Source: Ascaphus truei (lineage: Eukaryota; Chordata; Amphibia; Anura; Ascaphidae). Taken from it: DNA of 64,000 nucleotides. A program made the position numbers and the translations under genes. The notes under the pieces were generated by a model. It was not told the origin of the DNA. It was given only the letters and a program-made list of their open reading frames with translations, and made no database searches. The DNA lies in NCBI GenBank assembly GCA_036426205.1, contig CM071574.1, positions 16,720,381 to 16,784,380 of the forward strand, given 5' to 3'. Below, piece by piece: positions 23,701 to 35,700 of this stretch. Positions within the stretch are counted from its first letter, which is position 1, and each line of letters opens with the position of its first letter.

Positions 23701-26700
23701 CGTGGTTATTAAAAAAACGCATACACGTAAATATGCAGAAAGGTGTCTTCCAGCGCAGAAAGGTGTCTTGTATAATAGCACCACTTAGTAAACATGGGCC
23801 AATTATTTCAAATACTCAAGTGCGCAATAGTAGTAATTCCAAAGTATTACAGAATATTTTGGGAATAATGGGGAGAGACGGGATTATAGAGAGTGAATTA
23901 GATAGAGTTGTTTCATATAACTAGTGGTGTCTATGCCAGGGGAGCGCAAACTTTTTGTGCTGCGCCCCTCCCCCCCTGTCTTCCCTGCTGCGTCGCCCGC
24001 GCCCCCTCCCTACCTTAGAGCTGCGTCAAATGATGCTGCGGGGTCATGTGACTTCACGTCACATGACCCCGCGGCATCATTTGATGTCACGTTGCCATGG
24101 CGACGCATCACAGAGCAGCTGAATCTGGATAAGTAAAGTGTTGCAGAGGCCTCACGCAATCCCCCGGCATTTAATTTAAATGCCGTGGGGAAGAGCGCGG
24201 GGCTTCTGCAATGGCCCGCGCCCCCCAGCAAAATCTCCCGCCCCCCAGTTTGCACACCCCTGGTCTATGCTATAATTTGTTTCTACTTTCTATTTGCAGT
24301 GCAAAATGGTCCCATGTCATGTCTCATGCCACCCCCACCACCGCCTCCTCCCCCACCTCCTCCACCACCACCTCCTCTTCCAGGCCCAACAGCAGAAACG
24401 TCTGCTCCTCCACCTCCACCCCCACCTCTCCCAGGAACAGCCTCACCCACAGTCATCTTCAACTCAGGACTAGCAGGTAGGACTTTGGCCTGTCGTTATA
24501 TTGCACCTTTACGTGTTGGCTTCTGCAGGATCATGTTTACAATAGTCTACAACAGGCCCATCAAGCTCAGAATACCATGGGGGCCAATTCTTTAATTCGA
24601 CTGCAAGACTCAGGCCGCATCATCAGAGGGGCGGAAGGCAAAAATCAAATATATAGTAACTATAATCTACACGTACACTTTTTTTCTTACGCTTTCTCTC
24701 CCACCAATCTTCTCTCTCTCTGCATCCCCATCCCCTTCCTCTCTGACCCATCCCCTCTCTCTATGCCCCAAACAACATACAGTACCTCCCTGCAGAACGA
24801 ACAGCAAAATAAAGCTCTGTCCCCTCTCCATTCCACTCCCACTCTCCCTCTCCCTTAAACTCTGCCTCCCACTCTCCCTTCCACTCTCCCTCTCCCTTCC
24901 ACGCTCCCTCTCCCTTCCACGCTCCCTCTCCCTTCCACGCTCCCTCTTCCTTCCACTCTCCCTCTCCCTTCCACGCTCCATCTCCCTTCCACGCTCCCTC
25001 TTCCTTCCACTCTCCCTCTCCTCTCCCTTCCACTCCCCCTCTCGCTTCCACTCTCCCTCTCCCTTCCACTCTTCCTCTCCCTTCCACTCCCCCCCCCCTC
25101 CCTTCGATCCCACCCCTCCCTTCCACTCCCCTTCTCCACTTCCCCTCCCCCTCACTCTCCCTCTCCCGTTCCACTCTCCTCCCTCTCCCTTCCCTCCCCT
25201 TTCCTGATCCCTTCCCTGGCTCCCATCTCTCCCTCTTCTCCACTCTCCCTCTCCACTTTATCCACTCCTTCGCCGCTCCCCTCTCCCTTCCACTCTCCCT
25301 CCCCTCTCCCTTCCACTCTCCCTCTCCTCTCCCTTTCACTCTCCCTCTCCTCACTCTTCCCCCTTCCCTCTCCTCCACCCCTCCCTCCCCCTCCCCCCCT
25401 GCCGTCCTCCCCTCCCTTTCCCCCTGCTCCCCCCCGGTGTCCTCCCCAACAACATACCTCCTGCAAACGAACAGCAAAATAAAGCTCTGTCCCCTCTCCA
25501 TTCCACTCCCACTCTCCCACTCTCTCCCTCCTAAACATCTGGCCTCCCACTCCTCGCCTTCCACTCCCCCCTTCCCTTCCACTCCCCCCTCCCTCCCCCT
25601 TCCCTTCCACTCTCCCTCCCACTCTCCCTCCACCTCTCCTCCCACCTCCCTCCCACTCTCCCTCCCACTCCCCCCCTCTTCTCCCTTCACCTCTCCCTCT
25701 CCCTTCCCACTCTCCTTCCCTCTCACTCCCTCCTCCCTTCCCCCTCTCCGTTCCACGGTCGTCCCTCCCATCTCCACTATGGCCCAACAAACCTCCCTCC
25801 CGGCCATAAAACAACTCCGGCCGCATGAGAAGGTTGCTTGGGTCCGCTTGCCGTTTGACAGCCCCTGGCCTACTATGTGTTGAAAGCTTTCAATGTCTAT
25901 TTAACACTGATTTATTTTCTACATGAATTTTACTTGAACTGTTGAAGTCCAGCAGGGCAATATTGATTAATGACGTACTAAAGAAAAAATCACTAGCTCA
26001 GGTGCGGCACTTTTTTTAGATCCCGGAAATGTTTCAATATTAGGAGAGGAACATATGTCAAAGGTAAAGAGATCATAAATTAGCAAGCGTGAATCACCCT
26101 TTCACTCCCAGAGGGCCCGCAAAGGAATACGTGGCTGCCCCTCCTGTCAGGGGAAAAGGTTAAGACATTAATTTTTTTTAGCATTAGTGTTGTGTTTACA
26201 TGGCAACGTTTGAGTTACTCTTTAGCTTTTCCATGTTAAAAAAAAACCTTGAACACATTGAAAACTGGTGTAAGATTAACACTAATCAGTTCATAACGAT
26301 GTGTCTTCTACCGAAGTGTTATATTCATGGTCTTCATGGTTTTTCCATAACTAATGGAGGCGGGGTGATAGCTCATTACCTGTGATTTATATACTAAACG
26401 GGGTTTGGGAAGTTTGGAAGTAGTTTTTTTTTAATATGCATTTTTTGGTAAAGGTATTATTATTGTAATAGTGTTGTTTTAAAAGACCCATGAACTAATA
26501 CAGGGTATCCACTCCAGTCCTCAAGGCTACCAACGGGTCTGGTTTTTCAGGATATCCCTGCTTCAGCACAGGTGGCTCAATCATTGGCTCCAACTCCAGT
26601 GCTCAAGCGCCACCAACAGGTAATGTTTTAAGGATTTATCTGCTTCAGCACAGAACTGAGCCACTGATTGAGCCATTGTGCTGAAGCAGGGATTTCCTGA

Positions 26701-29700
26701 AAACCAGACTCTTGGAAATGGCAGCTCAAAAGATGTCGACTTTAATCTCCTGTGACGTATTTCGCTTACTCCTAGTAACAGACTGCTGCTTTTTTGCATG
26801 TCCCTCAGTCAGGGAATTGAGAAAGAATGATCTTATAATGTTTTTGTTCTGCAGTGAATTAAGGTTTTGTATTACCTCCTGGCGACCCAGCCCTGGCCTC
26901 TTTGAACGTCCTGTAGAATTATTATTTGTTTTCATACTATGAGTCTCTGACCTAACAGAAATATCTGGAACTGAGTCAGCTTTTAGATGTTGATCACTAC
27001 TCCTATTAGTCAGGTATGAGTGTTTGGGTTAATTCTATCACCCACTTCCACCTGTGCAGAGCAGATCCCATCATACATTACTGTTATACTTTGATTAGAG
27101 ATTAGTCCCAATCTTTACTCAATAGGGAATCTTATTCTCACTTCTAGCTACGTAAATATAATAAATGATAATACACAAATTATTATAATGTCACTACAAA
27201 GACGCCAATCTCACATAGACAGACATCTTAGAGGCTCTGAATAGGGAAGGGGTTTCCACTCAAGTGTTTTTCTTTCCCCTTATCCCAACCCTGTCCTTAT
27301 CAGTTAAGGACGTTGGCTGTCCAGCAGTTGATGAACACCTGTGACATCACACAGTGACATCTCACAGTGACATCACAGGAAAGGAGTAGCCAGAGAACAC
27401 TCCCAGTCATCTTTAAAAAAAAATAGGTGTCAGATTTGGCTACAAACGGCATCAATCGCCCAGATAAGGCCCCTTACACATGTCACTGAAATTAGTTCAC
27501 TATGGTCTAGATGGATTGTCCCTTTAACGCTTGGAGTTGCCGGAGTGGTCGTGGGGCAGTGGTCACATGACCATGGCGACCATTTGCAGGAAGAGCAGGA
27601 GAGCTATCCGTTTCCTCCACTTGCAGATGTGTCCTGCGCTCCATGGTAACCAGGACGCGATCTAGGCGAAAACCAAAACTTCAGTTGGTTATGACGTGGT
27701 CACTACGCTCTGGACACCCAAAGGGTTTAACCATTGTATGCTGTAACTATTGGTTTGAAAAAGCGAATTTGGGATATTCAGATGCACTTATTATGTCCTC
27801 TATTTTTTCTATCCTCCTTTTGTAATTCAGTAATAATGGACGGAGGACAACAGTCGAATATTGTTGCATAGATTGTTGGAAAAATTCACAAACATTTTCT
27901 CTTACTTTTATTTAAGCTGCTACAATGTAAATTAAATAACCAAACTTCTTCTTTGTTTTTTCTCTTCCTCAAAAGATGGGCCCATCAAGCTGTTCTGTAG
28001 GTTTCCTTGTTCTGTCTCCTTGTTGTTTTACAAGTTCTGTTCCTCGTGCCGCTGTCTATTGTGATCAAATCTGCATCCTGTTTTTTAGATGCGGGGAACA
28101 ACGTACAAATGTGCACTATGCATTCAATGTGTGACTAACGCTATCGATTTACACAGCTACCAAACTGGTTAGAGACTTACCTGATCTGTGCAACAGTTCC
28201 GTCCCGGGGTATGTGCCGCCTTAGGCTGGGGCCATGGTGCCCGAGAACCGTGCGGTGGCATCCCCATGCTGGCGATCAGACTGCCTTAAGGGGTGCAGCG
28301 AAGCAGAGGGGGTGCGCGTTGTGCAAGAAATCAGTTGAAACAAGGCCGGTCAGTGAACGGTTTCGCCGAATGAGGGCGAACCACTCCGTGACGCCTAGGC
28401 ACAGCGCCCCACGGCCCGTCCTTCATGGCTAGGGTAAGCACCCGCTTAACGCGGTCCCTTCCCAGCCTCCCCAGCCTCAGCGCGGGCGAATGCACCATGG
28501 CCCCAGCCTTTGCAAGCAATACCAAGGCCGTCCTTTATTCCCTCCACCAATCCTTCCAAACCCCAACCACGAAAGTTGGCAGCTGCGGGGACTCCCTGCT
28601 TCCTGAGTTACTTCTTGCCTCCATAGGGGGCGCCTGTATCTCTGCTTGTTTTTAAGCTCCTCGCCCTATGGGCCAATGGAAGCCATGACGTCATTTTCCT
28701 TGCAGCTTCCTATTTGGCCCGTGGGACATTTAAACTGAGCTGAGATACCAGCGCCCCCTTCAAAGTATCTTGGTAAGCACTTTCAATTAAAATGTTATTT
28801 CCCATTTGTGTTGTTGTGCCAGAACCATCATTTTGTATTCTCTACCGCTCTGTCAGGGAAGGGGTTCCATACCGCTGTGTCAGGGAAGGGTTCCGCTGTG
28901 TCAGGGAAGGGTTTCCGCTGTGTCAGGGAAGGGTTCCCAACCGCTGTGTCAGGGAAGGGTTCCCTACCGACGTGTGTCAGGTTCGCTGTGTAGTGAAGGG
29001 GTTCCCTACCGCTGTGTCAGGGAAGGGGTTCCCTACCGCTGTGTCAGGGAAGGGGTTCCGTACCGCTCTTTCAGGGAAGGGGTTCCGCTGTGTCAGGGAA
29101 GGGGTTCCCTACCGCTGTGTCAGGGCGGGGTTCCCTACCGCTGTGTCAGGGAAGGGGTTCCGCTGTGTCAGGGAAGGGGTTCCCTACTGCTCTGTCAGGG
29201 AAGGGGTTCCCTACTGCTCTGTCAGGGAAGGGGTTCCCTACTGCTGTGTCAGGGAAGGGGTTCCGTACCGGCCTTCAGGGAAGGGGTTCCGCTGTGTCAG
29301 GAGGGGTTCCCTACCGCTGTGTCAGGGGGGGTTCCCTAACCGCTGTGTCGGGAAGGGGTCCGCTGTTCAGGAAGGGGGTTCCAACTGCTCTGTCAGGAAG
29401 GGGTTCCCTACTGCTGCTCTGTCAGGGAAGGGGTTCCCTACCGCTCTTTCAGGGAAGGGGTTCCGCTGTGGCAGGGGGGTTCCCTACCCCGCTGTGTCAG
29501 GGAAGGGGTTCCCTACTGCTCTTCAGGGAAGGGGTTCCCTATCGCTCTTTCAGGGAAGGGGGTTCCCCACCGCTGTGTCAGGGAAGGGTTCCCACCTGCT
29601 GTGTCAGGGAGGGGTCGCTGTGTCAGGAGGGGTTCCTACTGCTCTGTCAGGAAGGGTTCCCTACTGCTCTGTCAGGGAAGGGGTTCCCTACCGCTCTTTC

Positions 29701-32700
29701 AGGGAAGGGGTTCCGCTGTGTCAGGGAAGGGGTTCCCTACCCGCGTGTCAGGGCGGGGTTCCCTACTGCTTGTTTCAGGAAGGGGTTCCGCTGTGTCAGG
29801 GAAGGGATTCCCTACCTACCGCTGTGTCAGGAAGGGGTTAGCTACCGCTGTGTCCGGGAAGGGGTTCCGCTGTGTCAGGGAAGGGGTTCCGCTGTGTCAG
29901 GGAAGGGGTTCCGCTGTGTCAGGGAAGGGGTTCCGCTGTGTGAGGGAAGGGGTTCCCCACCGCTATGTCAGGGAAGGGGTTCCGCTGTGTCAGGGAAGGG
30001 GTTCCGTACCGCTGTGTAATGGAAGGGGTTCCGTACCGCTGTGTCAGGGAAGGGGTTCCGCTGTGTCAGGGTAGGGGTTCCCCACCGCTATGTCAGGGAA
30101 GGGGTTCCGTACCGCTGTGTCAGGGAAGGGGTTCCACTGTGTCAGGGAAGGGGTTCCGCTGTGTCAGAGAAGGGTAATTCTTTGCTTCTGGTCTATACTA
30201 CTTGAAAACGCTTATGTTTTGTTTGTGCCGCTCATTACAAGGCCCCGCTGAAACCCTAATTTTCTTTTTTATTTTTTTAACTTGTCCAGCTGTGAAAATT
30301 AAGAAGCCTATCAAGACGAAATTCCGCATGCCGGTCTTTAATTGGGTAGCTCTGAAACCCAATCAGATCAATGGGACAGTGTTCAATGAAATTGACGATG
30401 AAAGGATACTAGAGGTAACCCTAACTTAGCAGCTGTTACAGTTTGTGGGTATTACTTACACCTATACAGTGGCGCCATTAACCCTTTCAATATAAAGGTG
30501 TCAGCAACACATTACACTACACCAAATGGGTTAACCCCTTTAGTTCTGAATGCATAGATACATAGAGGATGATAATGACTACTTGTTACACTACGTTTGC
30601 TGATGAAAGGATAATGGAAAATTGTGGCTACGCTGTTGCAACCAAGAACTGTTGTGCTGTGTGTCTGGCAAAGAAATTTAGAGCGTTTCTTAGCCATAAA
30701 ACCTGATTAGGCCGTAAAGGTCTGTTATGGCCTAGAACAGCTTACCCTTTATAGCCCATTTAATGGAATGGAGCCATAAGATATCTTATGGAGTAGCACC
30801 ACTACGTAATATGGCCCTTAAAAACAGTGTTATCCTTAAATATACATGTTTCTGTTTATTCAGTCTTCCATAAATATTACTTCTCACTTCAGGATTTAAA
30901 TGTGGACGAATTTGAAGAAATATTCAAGACGAAAGCCCAGGGATCCGCTATTGATGTCACTTCCAGCAAACAGAAAATAGCACCGAAAGGGTCGAATAAA
31001 GTGACGTTGCTGGAAGCTAACAGATCCAAAAACCTTGCCATCACTTTGAGAAAAGCCGGGAAGACAGCAGAAGAAATATGCAAAGCCATTCAGATGTAAG
31101 TTACCACCGTGGCACATTTTAGCTGTGACCGGTTCTGTGCAGAGCTGGTTATAGGGCAACTTTTATTTTATATTTATTTTTCATATTAAAACCCCAGTAA
31201 CCAGATCATGCCAAGAATGTGCTAGATGTGTGCCAAATCATTGCTTTATTTGAGTACCAACAATGTAAACTATTCTGGTCAGGTTTACTGCCTTTTGTAC
31301 ATTTCTATCCTTCGTTGGCATGATGAATTCAAAGTGAAAAAATGTATTTTGCACATATGCCCAAAAGCTTGTTTTCCAGCCTGTGGCCATAGAATAATAA
31401 AATAATCCATGGAACATATTCAGTGTAAATAACAACATAATAGAACGTTACGGGTCTCCATGTATCCTCTGCCCTCTTTTATTTATCATAGTTTTTTTTA
31501 TTATGCGCATATAAAAACGTGTGAATTTGCAAAGTTAGCTATTTTTCTTCAAATAAAAATATGATAAAAAATTAGTCTGTAATTATAATGGGGATTATTT
31601 CATGTATCAATATCTATATACAAATAAAAGAGTAACCAGGATAGCCCTGTTAACCCATTCACTGCTACATTAGCACATACTTGCTGTTTTAGGTGAAGTT
31701 TTAAGGATATGCCAGCTTCAGTACAGGTGGCTCAATTGACTCACTTGTGGTGATTGAGCCACCTGTGCTGAAGCAGGGATATCCTCAACACCTGACCTGT
31801 TGGGAGGGGGGGGGGAATGGGTCTTGAGGACTGGAGTTGAGCACCCCTGGCCTAGCTTATACTTGTATACGTATATGATGTGCAGTTGCTTCCACGCAGG
31901 ATTCTGGAGTCGCAACAGCAGAAGAATGGAAGCATTTCCAATGATACGGGACACGACTATTCCAAAATCAATCATTCCTTTCCACATATATTTAAGCATG
32001 TAAAATAATATCTGCAAAAGATGACATAGTGCAGGGAAATATGTGTTCTTGCCCTTTCTAGACATTGTGTCTCTTCTAAAAAGATCATTATTACGGCTCT
32101 ATCCTGTCTGGGTTTCTCTGTTTCAGCAAAACAGTGGTGAAAGGCTTGGTTTACGGTACCTTTCAGCCGGTAGTTGGGCCTTCTGAAATAGATTAACCCC
32201 TATTGCTGTTGAAGTGGCCAGCAATTAGTTTCACAGCAGTGGGTTTCAGGTTGAGACCATAGTTGGCATCAATAATAAGACACCCAAATCAGACCTTTAA
32301 AATACTAACGCTTTGAAGGTGTGTACTTGCTCTTATTTTGTCTTTGTAGGTGCTTTGGACATTTTCTCTTATTTAATCTCATTGTATTGCAAAGTAAAAC
32401 CAACAGCAACCCTGTCTGGTTTAGGACGGGAGATGGGCAAGGTTTGTTCTGCAGATTGGCGCGGGTTCCTGTGAGCCGCGTATCTCTGCGGGTCAGACTC
32501 AAAATGTGAAACGCGCTTTTTTTTTTTTCTACCGCTGTCAATCCGCTCGGCGGAGTAACAATTTGCAGGTCGGATTGTTAAAAATCTGCATTAAATTCCG
32601 GCGGGAGAGAGATATTTATTCTGAGTGTTGATTTTAGAATAATCTGACTTCAGATTATTAATACGCGGTGCGGATTTCGGATTCAATATGGAACCTGACT

Positions 32701-35700
32701 GCGGATTGTTACCAATCCTCCCGGATTGTATCACATGGCGGATTAGGATGAATCTGCTCAGATTTTTTAGTACACAATCGATTCGGATTTTTGTGTGGGG
32801 ATCGAATTTGGTCTAAAAAATCTGGGGAAAGGATTTGGACCTGTTCGCCCATCTCTACTTTGGTATTCAGGAGGATGAAACCGCTGTATCAGAATAAATT
32901 GAGGGTTATGCACTTTTTTTTGTTAGCTGTACAGGCGGTCCTCGCTTACTGACGTCCCACTTACCGACGGATGCCTTATCCGACGCTTCTTAATGCAGTC
33001 CGCCGGACGGATTATCCGACTTCGGACCCGCTTATCCGACGGTCACCGCCCTGATTAACATGGACACGCAATCCGATGGTCCGTTAACCGACGGCGGTTT
33101 GCGGGGCGCATTCCGTCGGATAAGCGAGGATCTTAATGAACCAGCTGAAGACTGTAAAAAGGGGGACGCTGAAAAATGCCACACAATGTGTGTATTTGTA
33201 TGTCTACTGCCATCATTTTAGTATCTGCAGTTAAAAAGCTGTTTAATAATTTAGAAACCAGAACAGTCCAGTGTCACGCTTTTTATTACGCTTCTGAATG
33301 TATTTTGCTTTATTCAACTACCTTATCAGATCCTTGTCCTTCCCTGATCGTCATGCTCTGGGAAGGAGTTCTAAGAACGGTGGCAACGAGAGGCCAACTG
33401 TTTCATCTGTCTGAGTGTTCTCCCTCTCCACTTTGTTTTTCATAGATTTGACCTGAAAACATTGCCCGTGGATTTTGTTGAGTGCTTGATGAGGTTCATG
33501 CCCACAGAGAGCGAAGTGAAAGTCTTAAGGCTTTATGAGCGAGAGAAAAAACCCCTGGAGAATTTGTCTAATGAAGATCGGTTCATGATGCAGTTTAGTA
33601 AGATAGAGCGGTTGGGGCAGAAGATGACCATCATGGCGTTTATTGGAAACTTTACAGAGAGCATTCAGATGTTAACACCTGTAAGCAAAAAATACTTACA
33701 TCACATGCAATATGTTCATAAGAGAAGAGAGCTGGTGTGGCCAACTCCAGTACTGAAGGGCCACCAACAGGTTCAGGTTTGAAGGGATATCCCTGCTTCA
33801 GCACAGGTGGCTCAATCAGTGGCTCAGTCTTTGACTGAGCCACTGATTGAGCCACCTTGTGCTGAGCAGGGATATCTTTAAAACTTGACCTGTTGGTGGC
33901 CCTTGCTGACTAGAGTTGGCCACCCCTGGACTAGAGAGTGAACTATAACAATGTTATTCATATGTATTCCCTGCATATCACAATGGCAGATCTTCCACAT
34001 TCTCACTGTTATAATATGGTTGTATGCTGGAAATAGTTAATGAGCAGTTCTAGAAGGAAGAAGAAGTTATAGTTAATTAACAGTTATAGAAGGAGCGCAA
34101 AATTGGCATTGTTGAATCATTACAAGCAGGCCGTTTACGTAGTTAACACCAATGCTGTTCTACAATGATATAGCACAATATATCATTCTTTTGCGTTATC
34201 TTATCCTCTTAATAAATATTGAAATGTGCAGATTCACGCATTGTTTCCAGGGTCTGCGGATTGAGCAGATAATATTTAATCGACTGTATGGGATATATAT
34301 TTCATATAAATTGCAGGCAGAGTTTGGTAATAAACATAACTGATGTTCATCTGTGTCAACCGCAGAAATGTGTTTTTTTTTTAAATTTTTATTTTAGCAA
34401 CTTCATGCAATAATAGCTGCATCTGTCTCTATAAAGTCATCCCAAAAGCTCAAGAAGATACTTGAGGTACGTATTAAGATAACATTGGTGAGAATAAATC
34501 TGCTGTGTTTTATCATGTATTGTACGAAGTGTGAAGTAATGTTTTTCTCTCTCTCCGACGTTGCAGATCATTTTGGCCCTTGGAAACTATATGAATAGCA
34601 GTAAACGGGGTGCAGTCTATGGCTTCAAACTTCAGAGTTTAGATTTAGTAAGTACTTTTTTTTATAGGGAGAGATGCCCCATTGTTATAGGAGCAATCCA
34701 AGTGCTTTTTGTTGTAAAAAAAAAATTTAAACACAGGATTGTACCAGAAGGCTTTCGGAGGTGAACCCCTTTCATTTCAGCTCTGCGGACCCCCTGTTTC
34801 CCGAGATACAGACCTCCAAAGGGGGTGCCGGTATCTCTGCAAAGTTTAAAGCTCCTGCGTCACACTGAGTCAGTAGGAAGCCGAGCCTGATGACGTCACG
34901 GCTTCCGATTGGCCCGCAGGGGGCAGGAGCGTTGAAAACCCGCCATCATGTGAACCCTGCTGTCTGAGCGGAGTGGCTACCGGCACCCTCTATGGAGATA
35001 AATATCTCGGGGAAGCAGGGGGTCCCCAGAGCTGAAATTAATGGGGTTTAGCGGCGGAGACCCCCTGCTTCAATCCTATGTTAAAAATAAAATAAAACTG
35101 CGTCAGAAATCGTGCACTTGGATTGTCGCTTTAAGAAAACTTGTCAATGTTATTTCCAGCGCACTCTTAGTATTTGTGAGTGGAATATCAAGCCCATGTG
35201 AATTGGACACACTTACTGAATGCATGTGCAAGGGCTGTGAAATACAATGCTGCAGAAAGATTGCTTATAGACATTTTGCAAATTCAGTGACACCAACATA
35301 ATAATATTTATTATTATTTTATTGCTTGAGGCACAGGGATGGAGATAAAGTGACTTGCCCAAGGTGACAATGAGAGCCGACACTTGGATTAGACCTTGGT
35401 TCGCCATCTCAGGTGCATTGTTCTCACCACTAATCTGCATCTCCAGCCTTAACTAATTGACACCCTCTTATTTCATCACAAAATTGCCTCGTACAGAGCT
35501 CGACCACATGGAATACTGTAGCTCAGACATATGTCAAAAATATCCTAAATCCTAAAACCTGTCTCATGTCTATTTACAATGGTCCACTTATCTTTGGTTA
35601 AAGCAGCAATACTACATTCCCCCTTTTTCGTATTTTATATGTAAAGCATGTGACCATATGTAATGCTACATTCTTACCTAAGCTGGCAATCGGCTGGTGC

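Larger units (their letters stand above)
24477..30289 (+). other. FMNL2 intron w9-w10 (between FH1 and FH2)
   Basis: The most repeat-distorted intron: a pyrimidine-rich tract (24680-25770), a compound foldback MITE (26501-26715), a Harbinger-type MITE (28224-28508), a further GC-rich repeat (28555-28775) and a 22/27-bp minisatellite (28845-30175). Nothing recognised in 25.8-26.5 and 26.7-28.2 kb apart from short CACAGTGACATC repeats near 27340-27385. Confidence 0.6.

Noticed and set aside
24667..25826. Long Gly/Glu/Arg-rich frames on the - strand (up to 348 codons)
   Set aside because: They come from the pyrimidine-rich tandem repeat, are open in three frames at once, and lie inside an FMNL2 intron.
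28792..29841. A 349-codon open frame and several overlapping long frames on the + strand
   Set aside because: They are translations of the 22/27-bp minisatellite; the repeated CVREGV/SGKGF words and equal openness of all frames show no coding selection.
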